Part shown: piece by piece, positions 27,591 through 35,984 of the stretch
Layout of the letters: each line of letters begins with the position of its first letter
Position numbering within the stretch: the first letter of the stretch is position 1
From: Rhodobiaceae bacterium
Lineage (GTDB): Bacteria; Pseudomonadota; Alphaproteobacteria; Parvibaculales; Parvibaculaceae
NCBI GenBank assembly: GCA_021404525.1
Contig: JAAWWE010000001.1
Span: 1 to 64,000, forward strand
Length of the DNA stretch: 64,000 bases
Reading direction: 5' to 3'
Made by a program: the position numbers and the translations under genes
The notes under the pieces: generated by a model
What the model saw: the letters and a program-made list of their open reading frames with translations, nothing else
Told to the model about the DNA's origin: nothing
Databases searched by the model: none

Positions 27591-28973
27591 TCAGCGCAGG
27601 CCTTCCTGTGCGACCCAGGCTTCGGTGTCATCAAGTCCTCTTTCGAACTTGTCAAACATCTCATTGATCTGAGCATCGTCAATAATAAGCGGCGGACAGA
27701 AGGCAACGATATCGCCGCCCATCGCACGAACAATCAGGCCGTGCTTCTGCGCATTATTCATGGCTGCAACACCGACGCCTTGAGAAGCATCAAAAGCCCG
27801 TTTTGAGCCTTTGTCCGCAACCAGCTCTACCGCACCGATCAGGCCCTTAGCACGTGAATTGCCGACCAACGGATGGTCCGCCAGTGCTGCAACTCTCTTT
27901 TCAAATGTCGGCGAAAGACCGCGAACCCGCTCGACAATGTTCCGCTTTTCGTAAATCTCCAGCGTCTTGCAGGCGACCGCTGCCGCGAGCGGATGGGCTG
28001 TATAGGTAAAGCCGTGACCAAAAGTGCCGATCTTTTTGCTCTGCTCAAGCATGGCTTCATACATATCATCACCGACGGTAACAGCGCCGATCGGCACATA
28101 GGCCGATGAAAGCGCCTTGGCGACAGATATGGAGTCTGGTTTGAGACCAAATGTTTCCGATCCAAACATATTGCCTGTCCGTCCGAACCCGCAGATCACT
28201 TCATCGGCAATCACATAGATATCGTACTTGTCGAGTACGGCATGGATTTTCGCGAAATAATCCTCTGGCGGAATGACCACGCCGCCGGCTCCCATAATGG
28301 GCTCTGCGATAAAGGCCGCTATTGTGTCCGGCCCTTCCCGCTGGATCATCTCATCCAGATTGTTGGCAAGACGCGTTGTGAACTCATCCTCGGTCTCGCC
28401 AGGCTCCGCATAGCGATAATAGTGTGGGCAATCCGCATGCAGGATGCCATCGAGAGGCAAGTCGAAATCGGCATGGTTGGCGGGCAGGCCGGTAAGGCTC
28501 GCAGACGCGACGGTCACGCCGTGATACCCGCGGATGCGAGAAATGATCTTCTTCTTCTCTGGCTTGCCGCGTGCATTGTTGTAGTACCAGACAAGCTTGA
28601 TTTGTTGGTCGTTGGCCTCCGAACCGGATCCGCAGAACAGCACTTTAGAGGCATCATGAGGCGCGATGGCTTTGATGCGTTCGGCAAGCTCGGCGGCTTT
28701 CTCGTGCGTCTTGCCGCTAAACACATGCGTAAAGGGGAGCTGCCCCATCTGTTCAGTGGCCGCGTCGATCAGTTCTTGTTCAGAATAGCCGAGTGCCGTG
28801 CACCACAGGCCCGCCATGCCTTCAATATAATCATTCCCGTCAGTGTCCCAGACACGAATGCCTTCACCACGATCCAGGATCAGGGGGCCTGTTTTGCGGA
28901 AGGCATCCAGATTTGTGTAGGGGTGGATGACGGTTTCGATATCGCGGATAGCGGCATTGCTGAGCGTGGACAT
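27591..28973 (-). CDS. Class III omega-aminotransferase
   Basis: A 460-residue PLP-dependent aminotransferase of fold type I, class III. The cofactor-binding segments are GSGSEANDQQIKLVWYYN, ADEVICGFGRTG and the Schiff-base lysine in SVAKALSSAYVPIGAV near residue 285. Members convert omega-amino acids or amines such as beta-alanine, putrescine or taurine with pyruvate or 2-oxoglutarate as acceptor. The exact donor is unknown. It follows the amidase gene by 56 bases on the same strand, which suggests that the amidase releases an amine or amino acid that this enzyme deaminates. That link is inference. Confidence 0.92.
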   Translation of the reverse strand: MSTLSNAAIRDIETVIHPYTNLDAFRKTGPLILDRGEGIRVWDTDGNDYIEGMAGLWCTALGYSEQELIDAATEQMGQLPFTHVFSGKTHEKAAELAERIKAIAPHDASKVLFCGSGSEANDQQIKLVWYYNNARGKPEKKKIISRIRGYHGVTVASASLTGLPANHADFDLPLDGILHADCPHYYRYAEPGETEDEFTTRLANNLDEMIQREGPDTIAAFIAEPIMGAGGVVIPPEDYFAKIHAVLDKYDIYVIADEVICGFGRTGNMFGSETFGLKPDSISVAKALSSAYVPIGAVTVGDDMYEAMLEQSKKIGTFGHGFTYTAHPLAAAVACKTLEIYEKRNIVERVRGLSPTFEKRVAALADHPLVGNSRAKGLIGAVELVADKGSKRAFDASQGVGVAAMNNAQKHGLIVRAMGGDIVAFCPPLIIDDAQINEMFDKFERGLDDTEAWVAQEGLR

Positions 28974-29029
28974 GAAAATTCGGGTCCTGTCGGTTAAAGG
29001 TCGTGTCGGTTATGTAGCAGACGCAAGGC

Positions 29030-30490
29030 TTACGCGAAATCCGGCGGGGCGCGAAAGCCGCCAACCAGTTCTTCAATCATGCCAGCGACGGCGATGGGGG
29101 TCTTGTCTTCTAGATAGGGTCCGATGATCTGAACCCCAACTGGCAGGCCTTCATTGGTCAATCCAACCGGCGCAACAGATGCGGGGAGATAAGAAAGAAC
29201 GGCCGGTCCAGCCCAGATCAGCACATCCATATAGTGACGGTCTTTGCCGTTTACCGTGAGATTCCGCTTGCTCCAGTTTGGTGTATGGTCATGAGGAAAG
29301 GCAGGCCGCATGAGAGTGGGGGCCAGCACGACATCCCAGTCTTTATAGAACGCCGCCCATTTGGCGCGGATTTGTTCGCGACGTTCATGCCAGTCCAACC
29401 AGTCGCCATGGCTCATCAGGCCGCCACGCGCCTGCAAAATTTCATGGGACTTATCATCGGGTGAGGCCTGAGCAAGCAGGGTACGCCACTTCTCTTGGAC
29501 CTTTGGCGGCATGCCGCGGGTTACAACAGAGTGAAGCAGCATGAGATAGCATTCTGTAATCTCTTCCAAAGAGAAGTCAGGTCGAGCCGCAAAGTCCACT
29601 TTGGCCCCGGCATCTTTCAGCGCAGTCGCTGCATTTGTAATGTGCGCGGCTGACTGTGCGTCGATCTCGCAATAAGGATCATCAAGCCAGACCGCGACCC
29701 GAAGGTCCTTCGGTGACTTGGTGCGTGCCTCTGGCAGTGACAGGTTCCAACCCACAGCAGACATCGCATTGGGCCCGGCAACCACATCGAGCATCAGGCC
29801 AAGGTCGTTTGCAGAGAGACCCAGCGGCCCGACAACTGACAGATCACTTTCTGACAGGGCGCCGGGAGGACCGGGCAAGTGGCCTCGCTTTGAGACAATG
29901 CCATAGGTCGGTTTGTGGCCATAGACACCACAAAGATGAGCTGGTGTGCGGATCGACCCGCCAATGTCGCTGCCAAGCTCCAAGGGGGTGAGGCCCGCGG
30001 CAAGCGCAGCTGCAGCACCGCCGGAAGATCCCCCGGGTCCGCAGGACACGTCCCATGGATTATTGGTGGTGCCATAGACGTCATTGTAGGTCTGCAGATC
30101 GCCGGAAAGAAACGGCACATTGGTTTTGCCGAAAATCACGGCGCCGGCATCGACGATACGCTGAACGGCATCTGCATTTTGTGTCGGCCGGTGATCTTTC
30201 CACATGGGCGCGCCGCCGACAGCCGGCATGCCCACAACTTCGAGCGCGTCTTTGATCGTCATGGGAAGACCGTGGAGCGGACCCCAGCTTTCACCTTTGG
30301 CACGGGCTTCATCGGCCTGTTTTGCCCGCTCAGCGGCCCCATCGAAATTCGTCGCGACAATGGCATTAATCTTGGCGTTCTGGGTCTCAAAGCGGCGTTG
30401 GAAGTGCTGCGTGAGCTCAACGGAGCTCACGTCTCCCTTATCCATCGCAGCGAGCAATGCAGATGCTGGCTGGTGGTGCCAATCGGTCAT
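29030..30490 (-). CDS. Amidase (amidase signature family)
   Basis: A 486-residue amidase. The catalytic Ser-cisSer-Lys triad is visible: Lys80 in MTIKDALE, Ser155 in GPGGSSGGA and Ser179 in [11 protein letters not shown], with the correct spacing for the family (75 and 24 residues). The rest shows the conserved core GLTPLELG and [10 protein letters not shown]. It hydrolyses an amide, but the substrate cannot be predicted. I start at the ATG at 30490 (MTDWHHQ), which has a GGAGG ribosome site five bases before; the longer frame to 30571 is rejected. It is the first gene of the likely three-gene unit with the aminotransferase and the 138-residue protein. Confidence 0.9.
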   Translation of the reverse strand: MTDWHHQPASALLAAMDKGDVSSVELTQHFQRRFETQNAKINAIVATNFDGAAERAKQADEARAKGESWGPLHGLPMTIKDALEVVGMPAVGGAPMWKDHRPTQNADAVQRIVDAGAVIFGKTNVPFLSGDLQTYNDVYGTTNNPWDVSCGPGGSSGGAAAALAAGLTPLELGSDIGGSIRTPAHLCGVYGHKPTYGIVSKRGHLPGPPGALSESDLSVVGPLGLSANDLGLMLDVVAGPNAMSAVGWNLSLPEARTKSPKDLRVAVWLDDPYCEIDAQSAAHITNAATALKDAGAKVDFAARPDFSLEEITECYLMLLHSVVTRGMPPKVQEKWRTLLAQASPDDKSHEILQARGGLMSHGDWLDWHERREQIRAKWAAFYKDWDVVLAPTLMRPAFPHDHTPNWSKRNLTVNGKDRHYMDVLIWAGPAVLSYLPASVAPVGLTNEGLPVGVQIIGPYLEDKTPIAVAGMIEELVGGFRAPPDFA

Positions 30491-30653
30491 TTGAGCCTCC
30501 ATTATTGTGTTTTTGTTGGGCAAGAGACTAGCTGTCTGGGGACCTTCTGCAAGCGTAATTGGCCCTTTCACACCAAGCGTTGTTTGGAGCCGCGGAAGTC
30601 TCTAAACTCCCTCCAAACGGCAAAAAGCCGACAATTTTAAGGGAGAGAGAGCC

Positions 30654-32294
30654 ATGAAGGGCCTGATGCAGGACTGGCCGCTCACGGTGATGAGCATTAT
30701 CGATCACGCAAACCGGTTTCACGCAGAACGGGAAATCGTCACCCGGACCGTCGAAGGACCGATCCACCGCTGCACCTATTCCGACATTCATTTGCGCGCC
30801 CGAAAATGTGCTCAGGCTCTCCAGAAACTGGGCATGAAGCAGGGCGATGTCATCGCCACCATGGCCTGGAACACTCATCGGCATATGGAAGCCTGGTACG
30901 GCATCATGGGCATGGGGGCTGTTTGCCACACGCTTAACCCGCGCCTCTTTGCGGAGCAGCTCACCTACATCATCAATCACGCGGAAGATCAGTTCATCTT
31001 CTTCGACACGACGTTTGTGCCTGTGATTGAAGCCGTTGCGGACACGTTGCCGAATGTGAAGGGTTTCATCATCCTGACCGACAAGGAGCATATGCCCGAG
31101 ACGAAGCTCAAAAACGTTTATTGCTACGAAGAAATTGTCGAAGCTGAAGACGGCAATTTTGAGTGGGCCGACGTGGATGAGAACGACGCCTGTGGTCTTT
31201 GCTACACCAGCGGCACGACGGGCAATCCAAAAGGTGTGCTTTATTCTCACCGCTCCAACGTTCTCCATGCTCTTGCCGCCAATGGCGCTGATGCAATGGG
31301 CATGCGCTCCGTCGATACAGTCCTGCCAGTGGTGCCGATGTTCCACGCCAATGCCTGGGCAATCGCTTTTTCAGCCCCTGCAAGCGGCGCGAAGATTGTG
31401 ATGCCGGGTGCCAATATGGATGGCGAAAGCATTTACGAACTTCTAAGCACTGAGCGGGTGACTGTTACCGCAGCGGTTCCGACCGTTTGGCTGATGTTGT
31501 TGGGACATCTGGAAGCAAACGAAGTGAAGCTTCCTGACCTGACCAAAGTCATTATCGGCGGATCTGCGGCGCCGCGCTCCATGATCGAGGCATTTGAACG
31601 CGACTATGATGTGACCGTGATGCATGCCTGGGGCATGACCGAAATGAGTCCCATGGGAACACTTGGGTCCTTTAAAGCCGGCATGGAGACATTGCCATTT
31701 GAAGAGCAGCTCGACATCAAAGTGAAGCAGGGACGGGCCATCTACACTGTTGAAATGAAAATCACGGATGATGATGGCAATGATCTGCCAAGCGACGGCG
31801 TCGCCTTTGGTCACCTGATGGTGCGCGGCCCAGCCGTCGCCGGAGGCTATCTGAAAGGCGAGGGTGGAAACATCCTGGACGAAGATGGCTGGTTTGATAC
31901 GGGCGACGTTGCAACCCTTGATCCACTAGGCTTTATGCAGATCACTGACCGCGCAAAGGACGTCATCAAGTCTGGCGGTGAGTGGATCTCTTCAATCGAG
32001 CTGGAGAACACAGCCGTTGGCCACCCTGATGTGGTCGAGGCTGCGGTAATTGGTATCCTCCATCCGAAATGGGATGAGCGGCCTCTTCTGATCGTCATCC
32101 CGAAAGAGGGAAGCGGTCTTACAAAAGAGAGCGTTCTTGAGTACATGGACGGCAAGATCGCGAAATGGTGGATGCCCGATGATGTTGTATTCGTGGATGA
32201 AATTCCGCATACAGCGACAGGCAAAATCCAGAAACTGACGCTGCGCGAGCAGTTCAAAGACTACACATTGCCAACGGCAACAGCAGCTGAGTAA
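30654..32294 (+). CDS. Acyl-CoA synthetase, long- or medium-chain type
   Basis: A 546-residue adenylate-forming ligase that activates a fatty or other carboxylic acid to its CoA ester. The ATP motif [17 protein letters not shown] is near residue 183, followed by [23 protein letters not shown] and the C-terminal lysine motif [19 protein letters not shown] ribosome site precedes the ATG. The N-terminus lacks signal or membrane segments, so the enzyme is cytoplasmic. The chain-length preference is unknown. It is divergent from the amidase gene and followed 47 bases later by the DUF1499 protein gene. Confidence 0.92.
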   Translation: MKGLMQDWPLTVMSIIDHANRFHAEREIVTRTVEGPIHRCTYSDIHLRARKCAQALQKLGMKQGDVIATMAWNTHRHMEAWYGIMGMGAVCHTLNPRLFAEQLTYIINHAEDQFIFFDTTFVPVIEAVADTLPNVKGFIILTDKEHMPETKLKNVYCYEEIVEAEDGNFEWADVDENDACGLCYTSGTTGNPKGVLYSHRSNVLHALAANGADAMGMRSVDTVLPVVPMFHANAWAIAFSAPASGAKIVMPGANMDGESIYELLSTERVTVTAAVPTVWLMLLGHLEANEVKLPDLTKVIIGGSAAPRSMIEAFERDYDVTVMHAWGMTEMSPMGTLGSFKAGMETLPFEEQLDIKVKQGRAIYTVEMKITDDDGNDLPSDGVAFGHLMVRGPAVAGGYLKGEGGNILDEDGWFDTGDVATLDPLGFMQITDRAKDVIKSGGEWISSIELENTAVGHPDVVEAAVIGILHPKWDERPLLIVIPKEGSGLTKESVLEYMDGKIAKWWMPDDVVFVDEIPHTATGKIQKLTLREQFKDYTLPTATAAE

Positions 32295-32341
32295 TCCGCT
32301 GCCACCTTGGCGCCACAACTGATGCAAAAGGGGATATGAAT

Positions 32342-33073
32342 ATGAGCGATCGGTCGGCACTAGTAAGCTGGGGGTTCCGGCTGGCGCTCTTTTCTGTGGT
32401 TATCGCTGTGATAGCGGTTCTGGGGCTTCGCCTCGGAATTATGCCACTCCCCATTGCGCTGTTTGCGGGTCTTGGCGGTGGCTTCATCGTCGGTGTGATT
32501 GCGATTTTGTTGTCCATCGTTGGGCTTGTGATCACAATCACTTCTGGCAAGAACGGTCGGGGGATTGCTGTGGCGGCAATTTTCCTCAGCCTTGCCATCG
32601 TTGCACCAATAGGTGCGGCAATCATGAACGGCTCTTCTGTTCCGCCGATCCACGATATCTCGACAGACCTTACCGATCCGCCGGTCTTTGTGGCCATCCG
32701 CGCCCACCGCACGCCGGCGCATAATGCGCTTGATCGCACAAGTCCTGAAAACCTCACAGAACTGCAACAGGCCGCCTATCCCGACATTCAGCCCATCTTG
32801 CTGGACCGGCATCCAGGTGCTGCGTTTGAAGATGCCCTAAGCGCCGCGCAGGCCATGGGCTGGGAAATTGTTTCCATCGCAGTCGAAGAAGGCCAGATTG
32901 AAGCGACTGACACCACAGCCTTGATGGGCTTTAAGGACGATATCGTCATCCGGGTCCGGGACGAAAACGGGGCAGCCCTCGTCGATGTGCGGTCAGTCTC
33001 AAGGGTTGGCGAAAGTGATCTTGGGGCGAATGCAGCTCGGATCCGTGCGTTCCGGGATGAGCTCAAAGGGTGA
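32342..33073 (+). CDS. DUF1499 domain membrane protein
   Basis: A 243-residue protein with three hydrophobic segments in the first 100 residues (LFSVVIAVIAVLG, IALFAGLGGGFIVGVIAILL, and AVAAIFLSLAIVAPIG). The soluble DUF1499 domain follows, recognisable by HDISTDLTDPPVF, GQIEATDTTALMGFKDDIV and DVRSVSRVGESDLGANAARI. The ATG at 32342 has a GGGGAT site at better spacing than the ATG at 32336. The function of DUF1499 is not known; an envelope role is suggested by its membrane helices. It follows the acyl-CoA synthetase gene by 47 bases. Confidence 0.87.
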   Translation: MSDRSALVSWGFRLALFSVVIAVIAVLGLRLGIMPLPIALFAGLGGGFIVGVIAILLSIVGLVITITSGKNGRGIAVAAIFLSLAIVAPIGAAIMNGSSVPPIHDISTDLTDPPVFVAIRAHRTPAHNALDRTSPENLTELQQAAYPDIQPILLDRHPGAAFEDALSAAQAMGWEIVSIAVEEGQIEATDTTALMGFKDDIVIRVRDENGAALVDVRSVSRVGESDLGANAARIRAFRDELKG

Positions 33074-33120
33074 GCTCAAATCTCGTCGGCTCTTGAGGGT
33101 TGAAAACTGCGCCTTGTCTT

Positions 33121-33142
33121 ATTAAATAAGAACTTGTTTAAT
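33121..33142. promoter_or_regulatory. Inverted repeat, probable ArsR-type operator
   Basis: Arms ATTAAATAAG and CTTGTTTAAT match as reverse complements in nine of ten positions, with two bases between. The AT-rich repeat lies 45 bases upstream of the ArsR start and between a candidate -35 (TTGTCT, 33114-33119) and a weak -10 (TTAATT, 33138-33143). This fits autoregulation by the product of the next gene. Confidence 0.6.
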
Positions 33143-33186
33143 TAAAGGCTGGTGACAACACGAGCCGCCGATTTTGGGATGAGACG

Positions 33187-33534
33187 ATGGCGCGTGATCA
33201 ACTGAGCCAGGCGTTTGGCGCACTGGCTGATCCGACCCGGCGTGCAATATTAGCGCGGTTGGCGAGAAGTGAAGCAACCGTCGGGGAGTTGGCAGAACCG
33301 TTCGACATCTCTATGCCGGCAATTTCCAACCATCTGAAGGTTTTGGAGAATGCAGGGCTTATCGTCCGCGAAGTTGACGCGCAGCGGCGTCGGTGTCGGT
33401 TGACCCCAGGAGGTTTGAAAGAGGCAAAAGCCTTCATGGCTCAGATTGCGGTCTTCTGGGAAGACGGTTTTGAGCGCCTTGATGAGTTCCTGGCGAAAAG
33501 CGAAGATCTTGACGACAATGACGGGGGAGCCTGA
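33187..33534 (+). CDS. ArsR family transcriptional regulator
   Basis: A 115-residue winged-helix regulator. The DNA-binding part ALADPTRRAILARLA, PFDISMPAISNHLKVLENA and REVDAQRRRCRLT is typical. The usual metal-binding cysteines of ArsR/SmtB are absent, so it belongs to the non-metal subgroup that is commonly paired with an SRPBCC protein. The gene overlaps nothing but is immediately followed (one base) by the SRPBCC gene, with the ribosome site of that gene inside its 3' end. An inverted repeat lies upstream. Confidence 0.92.
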   Translation: MARDQLSQAFGALADPTRRAILARLARSEATVGELAEPFDISMPAISNHLKVLENAGLIVREVDAQRRRCRLTPGGLKEAKAFMAQIAVFWEDGFERLDEFLAKSEDLDDNDGGA

Positions 33535-33535
33535 C

Positions 33536-34027
33536 ATGGCTATGGCGTCCGACAATGAACAGGACCTCACGCTCGAGATCACCCGCATCTTTAACGCACC
33601 AAGGGACCGGGTCTTTAAAGCCTGGAGTACGCCACAGCATTTGAGCGCCTGGTGGGGGCCAAAAGGTTTCTCACTGCCTGAGCATAATTTCGACGTGGTC
33701 GAAGGCGGTGAGTGGCGCGTCGTCATGGCAGCGCCATCTGGGTCGCAGCATATTGTCAGTGGCGTCTTTGAGGAGATCTCGCCCACAGAGAGGATGGTTT
33801 TCACCTGGGGCTGGACCATAGATGGTATCCGCTCGCACGAGTCCACCGTGACGGTGACTTTTGAGGATGTAAAAGCCGGCACGAAAGTCCACCTGCACCA
33901 GGCAATGCTGACCAGCAAAGCGGACCGGGATGGTCATCAGGGCGGCTGGAATGGGACCTTCGACAATCTTCAGGATTTTCTCGACGGCAAACCGCGCGAG
34001 ATCAGGACAGCCGATACGCCGAATTAA
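33536..34027 (+). CDS. SRPBCC (AHSA1-like) domain protein
   Basis: A 163-residue START-like protein of the activator-of-Hsp90-ATPase homologue family. The pattern ITRIFNAPRDRVFKAWS, LSAWWGPKGFS and GGWNGTFDNLQDFL is characteristic. These proteins have a hydrophobic ligand pocket, and genes of this type are often linked to an ArsR regulator, as here. The start at 33536 is one base after the arsR stop, with GGGGGAG as its ribosome site. The 3' end overlaps the convergent metallo-beta-lactamase-fold gene by 26 bases. The ligand is unknown. Confidence 0.9.
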   Translation: MAMASDNEQDLTLEITRIFNAPRDRVFKAWSTPQHLSAWWGPKGFSLPEHNFDVVEGGEWRVVMAAPSGSQHIVSGVFEEISPTERMVFTWGWTIDGIRSHESTVTVTFEDVKAGTKVHLHQAMLTSKADRDGHQGGWNGTFDNLQDFLDGKPREIRTADTPN

Positions 34028-34904
34028 GCGACGGATCGCCGTCGCAGGAGAGCTTGCCGTCCCCGACCATTTTTATCACGTGTGACAAGACAGATCGCGC
34101 CGCCGCTGGATGCAGGCGTTTGTCGGTCGCTTCGTACATCACCGGCACCATGTCGGCGATCCTGGTTCGGCCTGCTTCGATTTGCTCAACAATCTGTCGT
34201 TCCCGGTCCTCGCGGTGAGCGAGGAAGGCACGAACGAAGGGTTTGGGGTCGGTAATCGCCGGGCCATGTGTCGGCCAATAGAGCTCATCATCGCGGTCCA
34301 GCAGCAGTTCCAGCGACGCGATATAGGTCGCCATGTCGCCGTCGGGAGGACTTACGACGCTTGTTGACCAGCCCATAACGTGATCGCCGGTAAAGAGCGC
34401 TTTCTCCTCTCGCAGAGCAAAGCTCATATGGTTGGAGGTGTGGCCAGGCGTGAAGACACATTCCACGCTCCACCCGGGTCCTTCAAGAATATCGCCATGC
34501 CGCACCTCAACGTCGGGTGTGAAATCGCGATCAGCGCCTTCTTCAATTTGAACGGAGTCTTTGGGTTGGCCGGATCCGTGCGGTCCGTAGGCAAAGGTCT
34601 TTGCACCGGTGGCCGCTTTGAAGGCCGCTGCCCCGGGTGAATGATCCATATGGCAATGGGTGATGAGGATGTGACTGACCGTCTCACCTTCAACGGCTTT
34701 GAGCAGCGCCTCGATATGGGCCTCATCATTCGGACCTGGGTCGATAACCGCAACGGTGCCTTTTCCGATGATGTAGGTGCCTGTCCCCATATAGGTGAAG
34801 CCACCCGGATTATTGGCCGTCACCCGTCGGACAAGCGGGCTCACCTGATCGACGCGCCCATAGTCAATGTCAATCTCACGCACAAAGGGGATCGCAACGG
34901 CCAT
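34002..34904 (-). CDS. MBL-fold metallo-hydrolase (LACTB2-like)
   Basis: A 300-residue metallo-beta-lactamase-fold enzyme. The zinc motif THCHMDHSPG (HxHxDH) is near residue 80, followed by FTPGHTSNHMS and GDHVMGW, then a C-terminal helical domain of the LACTB2 type (EREEQI-like helix QIVEQIEAGRTRIADM). Related proteins include hydrolases and endonucleases; the substrate is not identifiable. A GGGAG ribosome site precedes the start. Its stop lies 26 bases inside the convergent SRPBCC gene. Confidence 0.88.
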   Translation of the reverse strand: MAVAIPFVREIDIDYGRVDQVSPLVRRVTANNPGGFTYMGTGTYIIGKGTVAVIDPGPNDEAHIEALLKAVEGETVSHILITHCHMDHSPGAAAFKAATGAKTFAYGPHGSGQPKDSVQIEEGADRDFTPDVEVRHGDILEGPGWSVECVFTPGHTSNHMSFALREEKALFTGDHVMGWSTSVVSPPDGDMATYIASLELLLDRDDELYWPTHGPAITDPKPFVRAFLAHREDRERQIVEQIEAGRTRIADMVPVMYEATDKRLHPAAARSVLSHVIKMVGDGKLSCDGDPSLNSAYRLS

Positions 34905-34983
34905 CTGGTTTGGCTCCCAATATTGTCAGCAACAAATTTGGGCGCAGAATGACCGCTCGGCAGGAGGTCTTCAAGGGAATATG

Positions 34984-35014
34984 GGCACCGGCGATGGGGG
35001 GGATCGCCGGTGCC
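34984..35014. repeat. Strong stem-loop with a seven-G loop
   Basis: A perfect 12-base stem GGCACCGGCGAT / ATCGCCGGTGCC with loop GGGGGGG. It lies between the MBL-fold gene and the 67-residue protein gene on the minus strand. No T run follows, so it could be a processing or stability element, or a weak terminator of the 67-residue gene. Confidence 0.75.
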
Positions 35015-35039
35015 GTGCTCAAGTGGGGGCTACGAGCAT

Positions 35040-35056
35040 GTCCACGTCACGTGGAC
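35040..35056. promoter_or_regulatory. Perfect 17-base palindrome
   Basis: GTCCACGTCACGTGGAC is a perfect inverted repeat of eight-base arms around one central C. It lies 26 bases past the stem-loop and 36 bases before the stop of the 67-residue gene. It could be a regulator site or a short hairpin. Confidence 0.6.
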
Positions 35057-35091
35057 GATCGGGGTTTGACCCGAAATCAGGACGGCTGAGC

Positions 35092-35295
35092 TTAGTAATT
35101 GACCGTCAGGTTGAGGATCATGGTGATCCCATAGGCGCCGACGACGAGGTAGCCAATGCTGGTTGCAAGGTCTGTCGCGTCTTCAATGCCAAGGGACTTC
35201 AGTCGCTCGGTAACCATTTCTTTCGCGTATGCGAGCGGCTGGCCGAATGGCTGGTGTGTATCTGTTTTTGTCTGTTTCAGGTTAGCTGTAATCAT
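35092..35295 (-). CDS. Small membrane protein of unknown function
   Basis: A 67-residue protein with a polar N-terminus (MITANLKQTKTDTHQPFGQ) and one hydrophobic helix near the C-terminus (LATSIGYLVVGAYGITMILNL). The start is supported by a GGAGAAAG ribosome site about six bases upstream. The short acidic stretch ERLKSLGIEDATD precedes the helix. It is not recognisable as a family. It is alone on the minus strand, divergent from the MAPEG gene, and followed by the palindrome and stem-loop described separately. Confidence 0.65.
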   Translation of the reverse strand: MITANLKQTKTDTHQPFGQPLAYAKEMVTERLKSLGIEDATDLATSIGYLVVGAYGITMILNLTVNY

Positions 35296-35557
35296 GATCT
35301 TTCTCCAAGATCAAAGGGTTAGCGGTAATTTGCCCGCCGAGAGCGTTCCTGTTGGGGGAATGACTGTTTGTCAGTTTCTTGCTCTTGGACCCTAGATATG
35401 TGCACTGCACAAAAGATTCAAGGCAAATATTTCAGGAATTTGCGACCAGGGTCCAAAAAGCACCGGCATGGTTCAGATTTCCGCCGCAGACACCTATGGA
35501 TTTGAAGGGATTTTGGGCCCATCTTGGGGGCGAAACAGCCCATTTGAGGAGAAAAAC

Positions 35558-35950
35558 ATGGAATTTCCAGTAACGACCGCCGCAGTGGCCGGAGTTTTGG
35601 GCATAATGCAATACATCTTGATGTTAGCTGTCGGAACTGTCCGAGGAAAACGAGGGCTCAGCTTCGGTGACGGCGGGGACGCTGATTTTCTCAGGAAAAT
35701 TCGTCGGCATGGAAATCTCGCCGAGAATGCCGCTCTGTTCATTGCGTTGCTGGCGCTGTTGGAATTGTCAGGCGCCTATCCGACGCTCGTGATGATTTTC
35801 GGTGGGCTGTTTGTGTTTGCCCGGTTTTCGCACGCGATCGCCCTGTCCGGTTCCTGGTCGGAACTCCCGCTACGTCCAATCGGTGCGTTAGGAACCATCG
35901 TGGCAGGTGTGGGGACGGCCGGCATGCTGCTCTACATCTCGCTGATGTGA
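35558..35950 (+). CDS. MAPEG family membrane protein
   Basis: A 130-residue protein with four predicted hydrophobic segments and the MAPEG pattern: a long first helix (VTTAAVAGVLGIMQYILMLAVG), RKIRRHGNLAENAALFIALLALLE, FARFSHAIAL, and a fourth helix near the end. Family members are membrane glutathione S-transferases or prostaglandin E synthase relatives; bacterial ones are often of unknown substrate. The start at 35558 has a GAGGAG ribosome site; the upstream in-frame start at 35468 is rejected. It ends at a strong terminator. Confidence 0.88.
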   Translation: MEFPVTTAAVAGVLGIMQYILMLAVGTVRGKRGLSFGDGGDADFLRKIRRHGNLAENAALFIALLALLELSGAYPTLVMIFGGLFVFARFSHAIALSGSWSELPLRPIGALGTIVAGVGTAGMLLYISLM

Positions 35951-35955
35951 TGGAC

Positions 35956-35984
35956 GGATGGGCGTGCTGCGCCCATCCTATTTT
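35956..35984 (+). terminator. Rho-independent terminator after the MAPEG gene
   Basis: A nine-base stem GGATGGGCG / CGCCCATCC with a five-base loop TGCTG is followed by TATTTT. It sits five bases past the MAPEG stop and just before the convergent PLP-enzyme gene. Confidence 0.85.
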
